The notes beneath the pieces were generated by a model. It was not told where the DNA came from. It searched no databases and was given only the letters and a program-made list of their open reading frames with translations. DNA of 64,000 nucleotides from Pseudomonas grimontii (GTDB lineage: Bacteria; Pseudomonadota; Gammaproteobacteria; Pseudomonadales; Pseudomonadaceae), in NCBI RefSeq assembly GCF_007858185.1, contig NZ_VFES01000004.1, positions 124,001 through 188,000 on the forward strand. Reading direction: 5' to 3'. Both the position numbers and the translations under genes were made by a program. Numbering within the stretch: the first letter of the stretch is position 1; each line of letters opens with the position of its first letter. Below, piece by piece: positions 7,513 through 16,249 of the stretch.

Positions 7513-9240
7513 ATGAAGTTTCCAGGAAGATTTACCAGCGGCTTGGTTCTGCTGTTCACAAGCTGCGGCGCATTTGCGCAAAGCGAATTGGACGTGCGGA
7601 TCAAGCCTTCAAACGACGCGTTGAAAGCCAACATCGAAGGCTATATCGGCGGGGTGGGCGAGCGTGATGAAGAGGCCTTGCTGCGGTTCAGCCGTGGTGC
7701 CGAAGAGCAGGCGCGCAAAGCTGCCCAGGCACTCGGTTTCTATCAGCCCCGGATCGAAAGCGATGTGAAGGGCGGCAAGAACCCGCGCCTGATCCTCACC
7801 ATCGACCCCGGCGAACCGGTGCATTTGCGCAACGTGACCATTCGGGTCGACGGCCCTGCCGCGAACCTCAAGGCCTTTCGCGTGCCCGCCAGCGACGACC
7901 TCAAATCCGGCGCCGTGCTCAACCACGGCCACTACGAAGACGCCAAGCGTCTGATCCAGAACCAGGCCTCGCGCTACGGCTTTTTCAGCGGGCGCTTCAC
8001 CCGCCAGAAACTCTCGGTAGACCCGCAGGCCGGCGTCGCCGATATTGAACTCATCTACGACAGCGGCCCGCGCTACACCTTGGGCAAGGTCAGCTTTGCC
8101 GGCGACACGCCGTTTGACGAGGAGCTGCTGCAACGCATGGTGCCGTTTAAAAGTGGCGCGCCCTACGATTCCGAACTGATCGCCGAACTCAACCAGAACC
8201 TGCAAGCCAGCGGCTTTTTCGAAGGCGTGCGGGTGGACGCGGCACCCGCGGCTTCGGCCAACGACGTGATCCCGGTCGCCGTCAATCTGGAAACCCGCAA
8301 GCCGCGTACCATGGGCCTGGGCCTGGGTTTCTCCACCGACGTCGGCCCGCGTGGCAGGGCCAACTGGACCCGCCACTGGGTCAATCCCCAAGGCCACAGC
8401 TATGGCTGGGAAACCGAGTTGTCGGCACCCCGGCAAAACGTTGGACTGTGGTACGACATCCCGCTCGACCCGCCGCTTACCGATAAGCTGCGTTTCGCCG
8501 GCGGTTACCAGAATGAAGAAATCGCCAACACCGACACCTTGAGCAAATTGCTCACCCTAGGCCCCGAATGGCACAGCAAGTTGCCCAGTGGCTGGACCCG
8601 GGTGGTCTCGCTCAAATACCAGCGCGAAGAATATCGCCTGGGCAATGACTCCGGCCTGAGTAACCTGCTGATGCCAGGTGTGAGCTATTCCTACCTGCGC
8701 AGCGATAACCGCATCGACCCCCACAATGGCTACCGCCTGCAATTCGACAGCAAGGTGGCCAAGGAGGGGTTGGGGTCCGACACCAACCTGCTTTATGGCA
8801 CGGCGATGATCAAGGGCCTGACCACCCTGTGGGACAACCACCGCTTCCTGGCGCGGGCGCAGGTCGGCGGCAGCGCCACCAACGGCTACAAGTCGGTGCC
8901 ACCGTCGCTGCGCTTCTTCGCCGGTGGCGACCAGAGCGTGCGCGGTTACGAATACCAGACGCTCTCACCGGAAAACGACCGGGGTGATCGTATCGGTGGC
9001 CGCTATATGGTGGCCCTGAGCGCCGAGTATCAATATTCCATCGCCGAAAAATGGCGGATCGCGACCTTTATCGACCAGGGCAACTCCTTCAATACCCTGG
9101 ACTTGCCCAGCCTGAAAACCGGCGTCGGCGTCGGCATCCGCTGGGTCTCGCCGGTCGGGCCGATCCGCCTGGACCTGGCCCATGCCCTGGAAGACCCGGG
9201 CGGCGTTCGATTGCACTTTTCCATGGGGCCTGAGCTGTGA
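7513..9240 (+). CDS. tamA: Translocation and assembly module outer-membrane protein TamA
   Basis: BamA-superfamily outer-membrane protein of 575 residues. With TamB it forms a bridge across the periplasm that assembles some outer-membrane proteins and is linked to phospholipid transport. It has a signal peptide (about residues 1-22, ending AFAQ), three POTRA domains (about 24-260), and a 16-strand Omp85 barrel to the C-terminus. The conserved barrel motif appears as SVRGYEYQ near residue 478, and the chain ends in alternating aromatic residues. The downstream tamB start overlaps its stop codon (TGATG), so translation is coupled. Confidence 0.95.
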   Translation: MKFPGRFTSGLVLLFTSCGAFAQSELDVRIKPSNDALKANIEGYIGGVGERDEEALLRFSRGAEEQARKAAQALGFYQPRIESDVKGGKNPRLILTIDPGEPVHLRNVTIRVDGPAANLKAFRVPASDDLKSGAVLNHGHYEDAKRLIQNQASRYGFFSGRFTRQKLSVDPQAGVADIELIYDSGPRYTLGKVSFAGDTPFDEELLQRMVPFKSGAPYDSELIAELNQNLQASGFFEGVRVDAAPAASANDVIPVAVNLETRKPRTMGLGLGFSTDVGPRGRANWTRHWVNPQGHSYGWETELSAPRQNVGLWYDIPLDPPLTDKLRFAGGYQNEEIANTDTLSKLLTLGPEWHSKLPSGWTRVVSLKYQREEYRLGNDSGLSNLLMPGVSYSYLRSDNRIDPHNGYRLQFDSKVAKEGLGSDTNLLYGTAMIKGLTTLWDNHRFLARAQVGGSATNGYKSVPPSLRFFAGGDQSVRGYEYQTLSPENDRGDRIGGRYMVALSAEYQYSIAEKWRIATFIDQGNSFNTLDLPSLKTGVGVGIRWVSPVGPIRLDLAHALEDPGGVRLHFSMGPEL

Positions 9241-12200
9241 TGCGTGGTGTGAAAATAGCGGGGCTGGCCGTGTTGGCCATCCTTGCGGTGCTGTTGCTGG
9301 CACTGTGGGCGGTACTCGGCACCCAGGCGGGCAGTCGCTGGGCGCTGGGGCGTGTACCGGGGTTGAGCGTGGAGCATTTCCAGGGCCGCCTGGGTGGCCA
9401 GTGGAGCGCCGATCATCTATTGTGGGCGCAAGACGGCAGTCGCGTGGAACTGGATGCGCCGGCGTTTGACTGGTCACCGGCATGCCTGCTGCGCATGACC
9501 CTGTGCATCAATCGCCTGGACGTGGAGCAAGTCCGCCTGGACGTTGCGCCGAGCACCGAAGAGAGCAGCGGGCCGATTCAATTGCCGGACCTGAAGCTGC
9601 CCGTTTCCATTCAGTTGGGCGACGTTCGTGTCGGCAGCCTGCTGTTTAACGGCAGCGAACAACTCAAGGGGCTGCAACTGGCGGCGCACTGGACCGCCGC
9701 CGGTATGCAGATTGACGCGGTGCACCTGCAACGGGACGGCCTGGTGCTGGACCTGAACGGCCTGTTGCAACCCAGCGGCGACTGGCCGCTGACCGCCAAC
9801 GGCAACCTGAGCCTGCCCTATGCGCCGGGCGGTGCACCGTGGACGGTGGCGCTCAATGTCGAGGGCGATCTGCTCAAGACCCTCAAGCTCGACGCCGACA
9901 GCAGCGGCTACCTGCCCGCCAAGCTCATGGGTGAGCTGCAACCCCTGGCGGACGACCTGCCCGCACAGGTGCACATCACCGCCGATGGTTTCAAACCCAG
10001 CGCCGATCTGCCCGACACCCTGCAACTCAATCAACTGGACCTGACCGCCAAGGGCGATTTGCGCAGCGGCTACCAACTGCTGGGCAAGGCTGTGCTGCCG
10101 GCGGAGAAAGGCCCGGTGGACCTGTTGCTGCAAGGCAAGGTCGACGCCAAGGGCGCGCAGATCGCCGGCCTGGACCTGAACGCCGGCGAGCAGCAGAGCC
10201 TCAAACTCACGGCCCAGTTGGACTGGCAACAGGGCTTCAGCGCCGACGCCAAGATCGATTGGCTGGATTTTCCCTGGCACCGCCTCTATCCGCTGATCGA
10301 CCAGCCGCAGGTGGTAGTGCGCACCTTCAACGGTGAGGTTTCCTACAAAGACGGCAACTACCTCGGCAACCTCAAGGCCGACCTCGACGGCCCGGCCGGC
10401 AAATTCAATGTGGTCACGCCGTTCAGTGGCGACCTCACGCAAATCTTCCTGCCGGAGCTGAAACTGACCGCCGGCCAAGGCAAGGCCGAAGGGCATTTGA
10501 ACCTGAAATTCGCCGATGGCATTGCCTGGGATACCGCATTGGACCTGTCGGCGCTGAACCCGGCGTACTGGGTGGCGCAATTGCCGGGCACGTTGGCTGG
10601 CCCCTTGCGCAGCCAAGGTGAGTTTAAAAACGAACAGCTCAAACTCAACGCCGACCTCGACCTCAAGGGCCGCCTGCGTGGGCAAACCGCCGTGCTGGCG
10701 GCCAAGGCCGAAGGCGCGGGGGAGCAATGGACCCTGGCCAACCTGGATGTTCGCTTGGGCGACAACCGCATCAACGGCAGCGGCAGCCTGCAGCAACGCC
10801 TGGCCGGGCAGATCGACATCAAGCTGGCGCGCCTGGCCCAGCTGTGGCCACAGTTGCGTGGGCAGGTGAATGGCCGACTCGACGTGGCCGGCAGCCTCAA
10901 GGCGCCCCAAGGCAAACTCGAGCTCAAGGGCCAGCAACTGGCGTTCGCCGATAATCGCCTGCAAAGCCTGAGTTTGGACGCGAACCTGGACAGTGCCCAG
11001 CGCGCGAAAATCGACCTCAAGGGCAACGGCATTCAAAGCGGCGACACCCAGGTCGGCACGCTCACCGCCAGCGCCCAGGGCGACATCAGGAACCAGAAGG
11101 TCCAACTCGACCTGGCCGGCCCCTTGGTCAAACTCGCCCTGGCCCTCGACGGCAACCTCGACCAAGGCAACTGGCGCGGGCGCCTGGCCAGTGGTGATGT
11201 GCAGACGGGTGGCCAGGACTGGAGGCTGCAAGCACCGGCAAAAATCGAGCGCATGGCCGACGGCAAGCTGACCTTCGCGGCCCATTGCTGGGTCTCCGGC
11301 GCGGCCAGCCTATGCGGTGAAGACCAGCGCCTCATGCCCGAACCCAAATTGCGCTACCACCTCAAGCAATTCCCCATCGACAGCCTGGCGGCGTTTTTGC
11401 CCAAGGACTTCGCCTGGCAGGGCAATCTCAACGCCGACATACAACTCGACTTGCCCGCCAGCGGCCCCAAAGGCGTGGTCTCGGTGGATGCCAGCGGCGG
11501 CACCCTGCGGGTCAAGGACAAGGACCAGTGGCTGGATTTCCCCTACGACACCCTCAAGCTGGAAACCACCCTCAACCCCAATCGTATCGACACCCAGCTG
11601 AACTTCCGTGGCGGCCAGCTCGGCGAGTTGCTGTTGCAGGCGCAGATCAACCCGTTACCGAAAAACAAGCCGATCAGCGGCAATTTCAGCCTCACCGGAC
11701 TCGATCTCGCCGTGGCGCGGCCGTTTGTGCCAATGGTCGAGAAACTCAATGGCAGGCTCAACGGCAGCGGCCGCATCTCCGGTGGCCTGCTGGCGCCGCA
11801 GGTCAACGGCAACGTCAACCTGGTGGGGGGTGAAGTGTCCGGACCGGAGCTGCCCATCAGCCTTGAAGGGCTGAACGTGCAGGCGTTGATTGCCGGTGAA
11901 AGCGTGCAGCTCAATGGCGCGTGGCGCAGCGGTAAGGCCGGGCAGGGCAGCCTCAAGGGCCGGATCGACTGGGGCCAGGCGCTGGCGGTGGACCTGAGCC
12001 TGCAAGGCTCGCAATTGCCGGTCACGGTGGAGCCCTACGCCGAGCTGGAAGTGGCGCCAGACCTGAAGATCAGCTTGAAGAATGACAAGCTCGCTATTGC
12101 CGGCAAGGTGCGGATCCCGCGCGGCGACATCACCGTGCGCGAACTGCCGCCCTCCACCGTCAAGGTCTCGGATGACACCGTGATCGTCGGCAGCCAGACC

Positions 12201-12911
12201 GAAGAAGGCAAGCCGCCGATGGCCATGGCCATGGATATCGACGTGGCGGTGGGCGAAGACCAGCTCAACTTCTCGGGCTTCGGCCTCACCGCCAAGGTGC
12301 AGGGCCATGTGCATATCGGCGACAACATGGACACCCGTGGCGAGTTGTGGCTCAACGACGGCCGCTACCGTGCGTACGGGCAGCGCCTTGATGTGCGTCG
12401 TGCGCGGCTGCTGTTCGCCGGGCCGCTCGACCAGCCCTATCTGGATATTGAAGCGATCCGCAAGACCGATGATGTGGTCGCCGGCATCCGCCTGAGCGGC
12501 AGCGCCGAGCAGCCCACCACGCAAATCTTCTCGGAACCGGCCATGAGCCAGGAACAGGCGCTGTCCTACCTGGTGCTGGGGCGCCCGTTGAGCTCCACCG
12601 GCGAAGACAACAACATGCTCGCCCAAGCGGCCCTGGGCCTGGGCCTGATGGGCAGTGCCGGGGTCACCTCGGATCTTGCCAACAAACTGGGTATCCAGGA
12701 CTTCGACCTCGACACCCAGGGCAGCGGCACCACCACGGCGGTGGTGGCCAGCGGCAAGATCACCGAGAAACTCAGCCTGCGTTACGGGGTAGGGGTGTTC
12801 GAACCGGCCAGCACCATCGCCTTGCGCTACCTGCTGAGCAAGAAGGTGTACCTGGAGGTGGCGAGTGGCGTGGCCAGTTCCCTCGACATCTTCTACAAGC
12901 GCGATTTCTAG
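9240..12911 (+). CDS. tamB: Translocation and assembly module inner-membrane protein TamB
   Basis: AsmA/TamB-type protein of 1223 residues. One N-terminal membrane helix (about residues 5-28, rich in Leu/Ala/Val) anchors it in the inner membrane. The rest is a very long repetitive beta-rich periplasmic region (recurring LDLxGxL and LNAxLDLxG patterns) expected to form a lipid-carrying groove. The C-terminal DUF490/TamB domain includes GELWLNDGRYRAYGQRLDVR, and the chain ends YLEVASGVASSLDIFYKRDF, typical of TamB. A GTG three bases upstream (9237) is also possible; the ATG at 9240 overlaps the tamA stop and is preferred. Length is as expected for the family. Confidence 0.95.
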   Translation: MRGVKIAGLAVLAILAVLLLALWAVLGTQAGSRWALGRVPGLSVEHFQGRLGGQWSADHLLWAQDGSRVELDAPAFDWSPACLLRMTLCINRLDVEQVRLDVAPSTEESSGPIQLPDLKLPVSIQLGDVRVGSLLFNGSEQLKGLQLAAHWTAAGMQIDAVHLQRDGLVLDLNGLLQPSGDWPLTANGNLSLPYAPGGAPWTVALNVEGDLLKTLKLDADSSGYLPAKLMGELQPLADDLPAQVHITADGFKPSADLPDTLQLNQLDLTAKGDLRSGYQLLGKAVLPAEKGPVDLLLQGKVDAKGAQIAGLDLNAGEQQSLKLTAQLDWQQGFSADAKIDWLDFPWHRLYPLIDQPQVVVRTFNGEVSYKDGNYLGNLKADLDGPAGKFNVVTPFSGDLTQIFLPELKLTAGQGKAEGHLNLKFADGIAWDTALDLSALNPAYWVAQLPGTLAGPLRSQGEFKNEQLKLNADLDLKGRLRGQTAVLAAKAEGAGEQWTLANLDVRLGDNRINGSGSLQQRLAGQIDIKLARLAQLWPQLRGQVNGRLDVAGSLKAPQGKLELKGQQLAFADNRLQSLSLDANLDSAQRAKIDLKGNGIQSGDTQVGTLTASAQGDIRNQKVQLDLAGPLVKLALALDGNLDQGNWRGRLASGDVQTGGQDWRLQAPAKIERMADGKLTFAAHCWVSGAASLCGEDQRLMPEPKLRYHLKQFPIDSLAAFLPKDFAWQGNLNADIQLDLPASGPKGVVSVDASGGTLRVKDKDQWLDFPYDTLKLETTLNPNRIDTQLNFRGGQLGELLLQAQINPLPKNKPISGNFSLTGLDLAVARPFVPMVEKLNGRLNGSGRISGGLLAPQVNGNVNLVGGEVSGPELPISLEGLNVQALIAGESVQLNGAWRSGKAGQGSLKGRIDWGQALAVDLSLQGSQLPVTVEPYAELEVAPDLKISLKNDKLAIAGKVRIPRGDITVRELPPSTVKVSDDTVIVGSQTEEGKPPMAMAMDIDVAVGEDQLNFSGFGLTAKVQGHVHIGDNMDTRGELWLNDGRYRAYGQRLDVRRARLLFAGPLDQPYLDIEAIRKTDDVVAGIRLSGSAEQPTTQIFSEPAMSQEQALSYLVLGRPLSSTGEDNNMLAQAALGLGLMGSAGVTSDLANKLGIQDFDLDTQGSGTTTAVVASGKITEKLSLRYGVGVFEPASTIALRYLLSKKVYLEVASGVASSLDIFYKRDF

Positions 12912-12930
12912 ATCCTTTCGCGGTACAAAA

Positions 12931-13015
12931 TGTGGCAGGGGGCTTGCGCCGATAGCAGTCGTTCAGTCAACACAGTGACTGACCCAACGCTCTCGGGGGT
13001 AAGCCCCCTGCCACA
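12931..13015. repeat. REPIN, GTGGCAGGGGG subtype
   Basis: TGTGGCAGGGGGCTTGC at 12931 is mirrored by GCAAGCC-like sequence ending CTGCCACA at 13015 with about 38 bp between. It lies after tamB and before the marR promoter and may separate the two transcripts. Confidence 0.88.
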
Positions 13016-13040
13016 TTAGCAAGCAAGCTAATTATTCCAT

Positions 13041-13095
13041 TTGACTTTCGCTGCCTAGGCAGTAACATCTGGTCATACATTCACTGCCTAGGCAG
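13041..13095 (+). promoter_or_regulatory. Promoter and twin MarR operators of the efflux operon
   Basis: A -35 box TTGACT (13041-13046) and a -10 box TAACAT (13063-13068) are separated by 16 bases. That spacer contains the perfect palindrome CTGCCTAGGCAG (13051-13062). An identical palindrome at 13084-13095 lies where the first transcribed bases should be. Both are followed by TAA, and their centres are 33 bp apart, about three helical turns, so two dimers would bind the same DNA face. Binding by the downstream MarR protein is an inference from position. Confidence 0.85.
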
Positions 13096-13112
13096 TAATA
13101 AGGTGACTTCCG

Positions 13113-13586
13113 ATGCCTCACTTCACCCCTGAAAACTTCCACAACTGCCACCTCGGGCTGTTGCTGGGCCGCGCGGCGCTCCTCAAGGACCGCATCATCG
13201 ACACCCATATGGAACCCCACGGCGTTACGGCCGCGCAGTTCAAGGTGTTGATCATCATGGCGCAGTTCGGCGTCGACACCCCGGCGGAGTTGTGCCGCAA
13301 CCTGTCCCTGGACAGCGGTTCGATGACCCGCATGCTCGACCGCCTCGAGCAGAAAGGCCTGCTGGATCGCAAGCGCTCCGAGCAGGACCGTCGCCAAGTG
13401 CGGTTGGTCCTAACCCCGGATGGCCAGCGCCTGGCGGACATGCTCCCGTACATCGGCGCGCAAGCCTTGAACCAGCTGGCCGGGGCGTTGGAGCCCGGCG
13501 AGTTGCAAACCCTGGAACGGATCCTCAAGAAAATTCTGATAGCTGCCGGTGACCCCATCACCCTGCAGCGGGTAGGTAAAGAATGA
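13113..13586 (+). CDS. MarR-family repressor of the adjacent efflux operon
   Basis: 157-residue MarR protein with a winged helix-turn-helix at about residues 35-105 (VTAAQFKVLIIMAQFG, then LSLDSGSMTRMLDRLEQKGLL and the wing RKRSEQDRRQVRLVLT). Helices at both ends should form the dimer interface. It is the first gene of a four-gene operon with an outer-membrane lipoprotein, an EmrA-like adaptor and an EmrB-like pump, and its stop overlaps the next start (ATGA). The twin palindromes in its promoter imply autorepression released by a toxic compound, as for EmrR. The inducer is unknown. Confidence 0.93.
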   Translation: MPHFTPENFHNCHLGLLLGRAALLKDRIIDTHMEPHGVTAAQFKVLIIMAQFGVDTPAELCRNLSLDSGSMTRMLDRLEQKGLLDRKRSEQDRRQVRLVLTPDGQRLADMLPYIGAQALNQLAGALEPGELQTLERILKKILIAAGDPITLQRVGKE

Positions 13587-15034
13587 ACACACGTGCCCTT
13601 TGCCTGGTGCTCGTGGCCATGAGTGTGGCCGGTTGCGCCAACTTCAGCGGCCTCGACACCCAGGGCAAGCGCCTCGACGCCAACACCTTGCAAACCGGCA
13701 AATCCCTCAGCGGGGTGACCCTGTCGAATGCCGCCTGGCCCAGCGCCGACTGGTGGAAAAGCCTCGGCGACCCGCAGCTCGACGGCCTGATCCAGGAAGC
13801 CCTGCAAAACAGTCCCGACATGCAAGTCGCCAGCGCCCGTGCCCATCAGGCCGAAGCCGCCGCCTATGCCGCGAATGCCGCGCGCATGCCGACCCTGGAT
13901 GCCAGCGCCGGCGTGAGCCGTTCACGCCTGGCCAAGGACCAGGATCCGCGTGGCGAAGGAGACGCCTATTCGACCGTGCGTAATATCGGTGCCAGCTTCA
14001 ACTACAACTTCGACCTCTGGGGTGGCCAGCGTGCCGCCTGGGAAGCCGCGTTGGGCCAGGCCCGCGCCGCCGAAGTCGACCAGCAGGCCGCGCGCCTGAC
14101 CCTCGCCGCCGATGTGGCCAAGGCCTACAGCGACCTGGGCCAGGCGCATATCGTGCGCGACCTGGCCGGCGATGACCTCAAGCGCACCCGGCAAATGCTC
14201 GACCTGGGCAAACGCCGCCTGGCCGCGGGCATCGACAGCCAGTACCAGTACCAGCAAACCGAAAGCCTGGAAGCCAGTTCCCAGTCGCAATTGATCGATG
14301 CCGACAAACAACTGCAGAGCGCCAAGATCGCCCTCGCGGTATTGCTCGGCAAAGGTCCGGACCGAGGTAACGAACTGGCCCGCCCGAATGTGCTCAAACC
14401 CGCCGCTGTCGCCGTGCCTTCGGTGTTGCCCGCCGAGTTGCTGGGTCGGCGCCCGGACCTGATCGCCGCGCGCTGGAGAGTCGAGGCTGCCAGTAAGGAC
14501 ATCGCCGCCAGCAAGACGCGTTTCTACCCGAACCTCAACCTCAGCGCGAGCGCCGGGGCCGAGTCGTTGCTGGGCGATGCGATGTTCGGCTCGGCCAGCC
14601 GCTTCTTCAATATTGCGCCGACGATCTCACTGCCGATCTTCGATGGCGGCCGCCTGCGCGCCGACCTCGATGCGCGCGATGCCGACTACGACCTGGCGGT
14701 GGCCCAGTACAACAAAACCCTGGTGCAAGCCTTGGGCGATATCGGCAACACCCTTTCGCAACTGCGCGAAACCGGTCGGCAGATCCAGGCCCAGCAACAC
14801 GCCACGGACATTGCCCAGCAGTCTTACGACACCGTGGTTCAGCGTTACGGATCAGGGGTCGGTAACTACCTGGACGTGCTCAGCATCGAGCAGCAATTGC
14901 TGCAGGCCCAGCGTCAGCTGGCGACCCTGAATGCCGGGCAAATCGATCTGTCGATTCAATTGATGCAGGCCCTGGGTGGCGGATACAACGCCGACAACGT
15001 GGCGTCGACCACCCCAGCCACACGCACGGAATAA
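13583..15034 (+). CDS. NodT-family outer-membrane efflux lipoprotein
   Basis: 483-residue TolC-like channel. A lipoprotein signal (residues 1-18) ends in the lipobox VAGC with Cys18. Two outer-efflux-protein repeats follow, with conserved WWKSLGDPQLDGLIQEAL near the start and LLGRRPDLIAARWRVEAAS in the middle, which is the RRPD motif of the NodT group. The chain ends with the usual SIQLMQALGGGY. It is translationally coupled to marR and is followed by the emrAB-like genes. It supplies the outer-membrane duct so that the pump can export across both membranes. Confidence 0.94.
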   Translation: MNTRALCLVLVAMSVAGCANFSGLDTQGKRLDANTLQTGKSLSGVTLSNAAWPSADWWKSLGDPQLDGLIQEALQNSPDMQVASARAHQAEAAAYAANAARMPTLDASAGVSRSRLAKDQDPRGEGDAYSTVRNIGASFNYNFDLWGGQRAAWEAALGQARAAEVDQQAARLTLAADVAKAYSDLGQAHIVRDLAGDDLKRTRQMLDLGKRRLAAGIDSQYQYQQTESLEASSQSQLIDADKQLQSAKIALAVLLGKGPDRGNELARPNVLKPAAVAVPSVLPAELLGRRPDLIAARWRVEAASKDIAASKTRFYPNLNLSASAGAESLLGDAMFGSASRFFNIAPTISLPIFDGGRLRADLDARDADYDLAVAQYNKTLVQALGDIGNTLSQLRETGRQIQAQQHATDIAQQSYDTVVQRYGSGVGNYLDVLSIEQQLLQAQRQLATLNAGQIDLSIQLMQALGGGYNADNVASTTPATRTE

Positions 15035-15049
15035 TTTGAGGTATTTGTC

Positions 15050-16249
15050 ATGGCCACTGCCGAAAACACTAACGCTACAGAACAACCCAAAGACAACAAC
15101 CCGCGCAAACGCAAACTCATGCTGATTGGCCTGGCGCTGATCGTCATCCTCTGCGTCGTGGGCGTATGGGCCTGGCACGAATTCTACGGGCGCTTCAACG
15201 AAAGCACCGATGACGCCTATGTGAACGGCAACGTGGTGGAAATCACTCCGTTGGTCACCGGCACCGTGGTCAGCATCGGCGCCGACGACGGCGACCTGGT
15301 CCACGAAGGCCAGGTGCTGATCAACTTCGACCCCAACGACGCCGCCGTCGGCCTGCAAAGTGCCCAGGCCAACCTGGCCCGCACCGTGCGCCAGGTGCGT
15401 GGCTTGTACAGCAACGTCGATGGCATGAAAGCCCAGGTCAACGCACAGAAAGCCGACGTGCAAACCGCCCAGGACAATTTCAATCGTCGTAAGACCCTGG
15501 CCCAGGGCGGCGCGATTTCCCAGGAAGAACTGTCCCACGCCCGTGACAGCCTGACCGCCGCCAAGAACGCCCTGACCAACCTTGAGCAACAACTCAAGAC
15601 CAGCAACGCGCTGGTGGACGATACCGTGATCTCGTCGCACCCGGACGTGCAAGCGGCCGCTGCGCAACTGCGCCAGGCTTACCTGACCAACGCCCGCAGC
15701 ACCTTGATCGCACCGGTCACCGGCTATGTGGCCAAGCGCACCGTGCAACTGGGCCAGCGTGTGCAGCCGGGCACTGCGTTGATGGCGGTGATCCCGCTGA
15801 ACCAGCTGTGGATCGACGCCAACTTCAAGGAAACCCAACTGCGCGACATGCGTATTGGCCAGCCGGTGGACATCGAGTCGGACATCTATGGCAGCGATGT
15901 GAAATACAGCGGCACCGTGGATAGCCTCGGCGCCGGTACCGGCAGTGCGTTTGCCCTGCTGCCGGCGCAGAACGCCACCGGTAACTGGATCAAGATCGTG
16001 CAACGGGTGCCAGTACGCATCCACATCAATGCCGAAGAGCTGGCCAAGCACCCGCTGCGGGTCGGCTTGAGCACCGTCGTCAATGTCGACCTGCATGACC
16101 AGAGCGGCCCGGTGCTGGCGCAACAGGCGCCGCAGAAGGCTTCGTTCACCACCAACGTGTATGACCGACAATTGGCCGAGGCTGACGCCATGATCACCCA
16201 GTTGATCCATGACAACAGCATCGCCGCGCCCAAGGCTGTGCAACGCTGA
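15050..16249 (+). CDS. emrA: EmrA-like periplasmic adaptor (membrane fusion protein)
   Basis: 399-residue HlyD/EmrA adaptor. A basic cytoplasmic start with NNPRKRK is followed by one membrane helix (about residues 24-42) and the barrel-sandwich half-motif TDDAYVNGNVVEITPLVTG. A long alpha-helical hairpin (about 100-205, rich in Ala/Gln/Leu) and the second half-motif TLIAPVTGYVAKRTVQLGQ follow. It links the inner-membrane MFS pump to the outer-membrane channel. The stop overlaps the start of the pump gene (TGATG). Confidence 0.94.
   Translation: MATAENTNATEQPKDNNPRKRKLMLIGLALIVILCVVGVWAWHEFYGRFNESTDDAYVNGNVVEITPLVTGTVVSIGADDGDLVHEGQVLINFDPNDAAVGLQSAQANLARTVRQVRGLYSNVDGMKAQVNAQKADVQTAQDNFNRRKTLAQGGAISQEELSHARDSLTAAKNALTNLEQQLKTSNALVDDTVISSHPDVQAAAAQLRQAYLTNARSTLIAPVTGYVAKRTVQLGQRVQPGTALMAVIPLNQLWIDANFKETQLRDMRIGQPVDIESDIYGSDVKYSGTVDSLGAGTGSAFALLPAQNATGNWIKIVQRVPVRIHINAEELAKHPLRVGLSTVVNVDLHDQSGPVLAQQAPQKASFTTNVYDRQLAEADAMITQLIHDNSIAAPKAVQR

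Noticed and set aside
9474..11285. 603-residue open frame antisense to tamB
   Set aside because: Opposite the repetitive TamB coding region; no domain and no ribosome site.
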